64,000 nt of DNA from Piscicola geometra. Lineage: Eukaryota > Annelida > Clitellata > Hirudinida > Piscicolidae. Every line of letters starts with the position of its first letter. The stretch's first letter is position 1. Of this stretch, positions 59,731-64,000 are shown piece by piece. Under the pieces are notes generated by a model. That model was not told the DNA's origin and ran no database searches. It saw only the letters and a program-made list of their open reading frames with translations. The stretch is from positions 7,447,769 to 7,511,768 of the forward strand of contig OX030955.1 of NCBI GenBank assembly GCA_943735955.1, in the 5' to 3' direction. The translations under genes and the position numbers were made by a program.

Positions 59731-59786
59731 AAGATGAAAGCATGAGATATAGACTATATCTCATGCTATATCATATAGTTCATCTT
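59731..59786. repeat. Perfect palindrome within a larger inverted repeat
   Basis: GCATGAGATATAG, a single A, then CTATATCTCATGC (59740-59766) form a perfect 13-bp inverted repeat. AAGATGAA (59731-59738) and TTCATCTT (59779-59786) form an outer arm. Confidence 0.9.
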
Positions 59787-60433
59787 CATGTGCTTCAAGT
59801 CATTTTTGGCAATTTGACCACCAATCTTCTTTGGATACCATTCTGCTTCAGTTTTGAAATTTTATATGATTTTTTACAAACTTTGTTCAGTTTGTAAAAT
59901 GTACATTATTTTTTCCCCATTTCGGGACAAAAAGTTCTCTAAACACACAAATATGATATTCGATAGTTTCCCATTATTCTAAAAAATAACAAGAGCTTCA
60001 AAACAAGGAAGAATGTTCGAATAACTGTTATATTTACGTGCATGAACTACTTGGTTCATTGTTATGTTTTGATGATGAAGATTTTTCTAAAATGTATTTT
60101 TAAACTATAACTGGGAAAAAGGGTGGAATAGTCGAAACTCAAGCAGTATCACGACATAAATATATATTTTAAAAATCTAAATTATTTCCTAAAATGAAAG
60201 ATTACGCTTTCTGAGTTTAATTTTTTCAGTTTTTCAACCAGATTTGAGTATCCTTGACTCTCAGGATGGCATTCAAATGGTGAGGGCAGCTTTAATGGCC
60301 ATTCAAATAACAATCCGTTTTCACGGAGCCATTAGAGTTTTGTAATGTAAGACACACACTGCTTACTATAATTAAATCAAATCAATCCTAAACGACCGCA
60401 AAAAACAAAATCGTGACAAAACTTTGACAAACA

Positions 60434-63400
60434 ATGACGAAAAAAAAACACTTTCAGGAAGAGAAGAAGAGCAGAGCAGTCATGTCAGGGGGCAGGGTGA
60501 TTGACTTTGTGCTGGTCTACAACAAAGCGGATGATGACGAGGAACGAGCAACAATGAGGATGACCTTCGAAGACAACATTCAAGACTTCGGAATTCAGAT
60601 CGAAAGAGAGGTTTGTATGCACATGAATGAATCAAATAAATCTGTATAGCACTTCTTCATAAATTCAAGAATACATTGAAAAAAATCTTCAAACAAAATA
60701 AATCATTTAAATGAGTGACCTTCATTCAATAGAGTCATCTCCTAGTATGGCATGAACACTGCAGGAAAGCGAGAAGGAGCACTTTGTGTTGTTGCACTGT
60801 CCCTGGGATACTCTATCGAAAGGAGCTCAGGTCAACAAACTCAAGAAACCCGTCAACAAGAAAAACCTCCAGGTGATGCCTTAGGGGAGACATATTTTTT
60901 TCTCGCGGAAGCTTCTTAACCTTTAATTTGCGCCCGTTCGACGCTGATAGTGCTTCAAAATAATGAGACTATTAAGTTTTCTCATAGTAAACTTTTGAAA
61001 TTTACGTTGCATTAATGATATCCATCTTTCATCTTTACCGTAGTTCGGCACCACTAGCAAATGGGCGGGCTGCATGAAGAAGAACGAGGTGAAGATTCAA
61101 GTGCATCAGCCCTTCTCTCTCAAGGAGATCAACAGGTTCGATGATCTTTCATGCTCAAATGTTGTTTAATAAAACTTTTTTGATGAAAAAGTTTATTCAT
61201 TACCAATTTATTAACTTGATTTCGATTTCATTCCAATGCTCACTGAAGAAGGTGGGTTTCTTTGTTTTTAGTTAATTTTCGGTTTCATTAATAATCATTA
61301 GACTGTTAATTTAAAAAAAACAAGTGAAATTAATTATAAAATATTTAAAATCTCTAAAATTGAGAAAATGAGTATGAACTATTATATTGCTTTTTAAGAA
61401 GGCAATTACAAGAAATAGGAATACAGCTTCAATTCAATGACTTGTATCACATTAAACATTGTATTCTAATTTGTTTACTTAAAGATAACTTTAATAATAA
61501 TCTTTTCTCATAACTTGAAGAATGTTATAATTACCGAAGACAGCTATCTTTTTTAACTGAATGATTTATAAGCGATCTTTAAAGGCATTGACTCAATTGG
61601 ATTGTTTAAAGTGTTACTGTACAAAACTTGTTTTATAATACTGCGAATCTCATAACAAGAATCTTAAAATTAAGATGCAATTAGCTTTATTTTTAAATAA
61701 CTGTTTATTTTATTTTCTTTCAAACAGTTTCGTTATAGAAAACCAGGAAACCTTCTTCAGTGCCTCCGAAAGAAACTACATCACATACACCCTTCTACAA
61801 AAGACTCTCTTTCAGCTGGGAGATGATGTCTATATAGGTGGCGGCTAGGATGGTGGTACTGATGATGGTTTTAAATCTAGGTGGTGAACGAGAATAGTGA
61901 TCATGATGACTGAAACAGTGATGATTTTTTTAATTATCCTTTTTGGTTCATTTTTATTAATAATATCTCAGAATTATTTATTGGCTTAATTAATTTTGAA
62001 TAAAATTTTTAAATTTCAACTTTTTTAGCCAGTGTTGAAATATTTCCCGATATACAAGAAATTGTATTTTTCAATTAACCAATAAAAAGGCTTAACGCTT
62101 CTATTAAATTAATTTATATTAATTAAAAAAATATATTAACTTCAAAATTGATAAATATGTAAACTTTCCAAACAAATAACTACTCCACGCAGGCATAGAA
62201 AACATGTTGGGCAAGAAAGCGTACAAAGCAGCATACCCTCTGCATGACCCCATTTCAACCCCTTTCCCAACCAATGTTGCTGAAATGAACGAGAGAGAAG
62301 TGATAGAAACTTTCGTGCTTTAAAAGAAATACATTTTGTACAATTTTTATTAATTCAAGTGTCAAAATGTTATGTTGACTTATTGAATTGTCAAACTAAC
62401 CATCGGCAGTTTCTGCTGTTCAACTGGGTCGGCGTGCGCAGTATGCATCGCGACCAGCCTCTTGACGTTATCAGGTTACAGCAGGGTGTATTCACAATCT
62501 CATAGGATTTGTATGAACTCATAGTGAATCATTTGAGTTTTTAATGAATTAGTTGATGAACCTCTTAGTACTCGTTTAGGATATTACTTTCACGCGTCAC
62601 TCACTTCGTAAGCACTACACTGCAGGTCCTACTTCGGTGAGCAGTTCGCCTTCTACTTTTCGTGGCTTGGCATGTACACAGGTCACATCCGAACTCAAAT
62701 AACAAACTTTTAATCACTCCATTTCTTTTAATATATAAATTGCAGATGTGTTATGAGATTATTAGGCAAATAAAATTTCCCCAATCTGCATAATTTATTA
62801 CTTGAATGTTTTGTGAAAACCATTTTATTCATTATCTTTTTACAACAGCTTTTCTAGCAGTAGCTGCTCTGATAGGGATTTTAACGACTCTTTATGGAAT
62901 CATATCCATCTACTCTGAGCCCGTGGCAATGTGAGGGTGGCATAGTTGATGAATGCTAGAATAGGATTCAAATGGATGGCTAGATGAAAAATAAAATAAA
63001 TGAAAAAGTGAAAAGTAAGTTCATGATTGATTTTTCTTTTCAGAAAAACCACATGTGATGCCTCCAAAGCTCCGGGCAACTTCACATTGTGTCCCAAGTG
63101 CGACAAATACTGCAACTACGCCAGTCTATCCGAATTGTGCAGCTTGGCTAAGTGCGTGTTTCATATTACCCTATTTTTAGAAAAAAACTTGGTTTTACAA
63201 GAAGCACGCTGAAAGAGAGTATTCAATTATAAGAAAAAAGTAAAAATAAATGAATTTTATATTTAGTTGTTAAAGTGTATAAATTTTATTTTATAACAAT
63301 AACTATTTAAACACTACACAGTTATTGTTATCAAGATAGACTTGATAGTTTAAAACTTTTCTACCATTATTTACTTCACCAGGTTCACTGAGGCTTTTGA

Positions 63401-63952
63401 CAACGGAAGCACCTTATTTTTTGCGATCTTCATTTGCATTTGGTGTGAGTTTAGAAAGATTTTGACCTTCTTTGTCCCATCACTGAATTTTGATACTAAG
63501 AGTAGATAGGGGTTTCTCTAAATGAAAAAAAACTAACATAATTTTTTAAGTTTCATGTTTATTTTTAGTTTTTATTCAACCATATTACCGCTTCAGCAAT
63601 ATTCTTCTGTGAGATGTGGAAAAGAAGGCAGTTGTTTCTACAGTACCTGTGGAGTGTCAACGACTTCGAAAACAATGAAGTATTTTCAATTTCAAGCCTC
63701 CTTGTCTCTTCATATAAGCCATCATTTTTATTTAAATTGATTTATTAACTAAATAGCCTATTTATCGCTTGTCGAAAGGATTTAATGATTACTTAAAAAC
63801 CGAATTAAAACGGATAGAAGCTGAATTGTAAATTATTTTAAATTTAAATTCTTCGATTTTGCACTGAATTGTAAATGGAACTAATTGTGCAGAACATAAG
63901 GCCAAAGTACCAGAAGCAGGCGACTAAAAAGAAAAAGAACCAGATCTCAGGG
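60434..63952 (+). CDS. Anoctamin/TMEM16 family protein, 5' half, cut by window end
   Basis: Calcium-dependent chloride channel or lipid scramblase family. Exons: 60434 (or acceptor at 60458)-60610, 60765-60872, 61044-61135, 61728-61837, 62193-62299, 62410-62474, 62626-62681, 62849-62930, 63044-63151, 63383-63444, 63597-63679, 63893-63952; phases agree, about 370 residues in the window. The N-terminal dimerisation domain reads GGRVIDFVLVYNKADD, then KAYKAAYPLHDP and DQPLDVIRSYFGEQFAFYFS. TM1 is FLAVAALIGILTTLYGII. The Cys-rich extracellular loop (CDASKAPGNFTLCPKCDKYC, then YASLSELCSLAK) is the anoctamin signature, followed by the TM2 region and FFCEMWKRRQ. The calcium-binding helices lie beyond the right edge, so channel versus scramblase type cannot be judged. 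The first Met is uncertain: ATG 60434 reads straight into the exon, but a cag acceptor sits at 60455-60457. Confidence 0.92.
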
Positions 63953-64000
63953 GTTCATTGTTACTTCATAATAACTTCAAAACTCTCAATTTGAAAAATT

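Larger units (their letters stand above)
53307..60433. other. Intergenic region between divergent LTN1 and anoctamin genes
   Basis: AT-rich. Holds a dispersed repeat, a full-length SINE, a tRNA-like SINE piece, AT dinucleotide stretches near 54700-54800, a C14 run at about 57029 and a palindrome near 59740. It may also contain 5' exons of the anoctamin gene that I could not recognise. Short open frames such as 59251-59511 show no known motif. Confidence 0.5.

Overview
This is a metazoan nuclear DNA window. It is AT-rich with intron-rich genes, GT-AG splice sites, tRNA-derived SINEs, a hAT-type miniature transposon and very abundant simple repeats. The gene content (a Cys-loop anion channel, an EAAT-type glutamate transporter, a CUB-serine protease, Listerin and an anoctamin) is that of an animal. 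The mix of a GluCl/GlyR-like channel with this repeat landscape suggests an invertebrate, possibly a lophotrochozoan. I cannot name the species from sequence alone.

Layout, left to right: (1) 1-7860, plus strand: the 3' part of a ubiquitin-specific protease gene, nine exons, running off the left edge. Its second exon is a huge microsatellite-coded insert. (2) 7861-15361: intergenic repeats, including a complete hAT-like MITE with target-site duplications. (3) 15362-24084, plus: a complete 15-exon anion-selective Cys-loop receptor subunit. (4) 24085-29377: gene-poor. (5) 29378-34292, minus: a near-complete 12-exon SLC1/EAAT glutamate transporter, convergent with the channel gene. (6) 36712-40040, minus: a CUB-domain chymotrypsin-fold serine protease with catalytic His, Asp and Ser on three exons; the signal-peptide exon was not found. 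(7) 41733-53306, minus: a complete 19-exon LTN1 (Listerin) gene from its first Met to the C-terminal RING. (8) 53307-60433: intergenic, with a full-length SINE, other repeats and a palindrome. (9) 60434-63952, plus: the 5' half of an anoctamin/TMEM16 gene, cut by the right edge.

Gene models were assembled by hand from reading frame, GT-AG sites and splice phase. Every listed junction is phase-consistent, with exceptions noted in the entries. The genes are unrelated housekeeping, neuronal or secretory genes and there is no operon logic. The only thematic link is that the USP and LTN1 both act in the ubiquitin system, which is probably coincidence. The most striking feature is how far simple repeats have invaded the genes. 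They encode long Ser/Thr/Asn/Asp/Gly/Gln tracts in the USP and Thr/Ser tracts in LTN1. They also fill whole introns right up to the splice sites.
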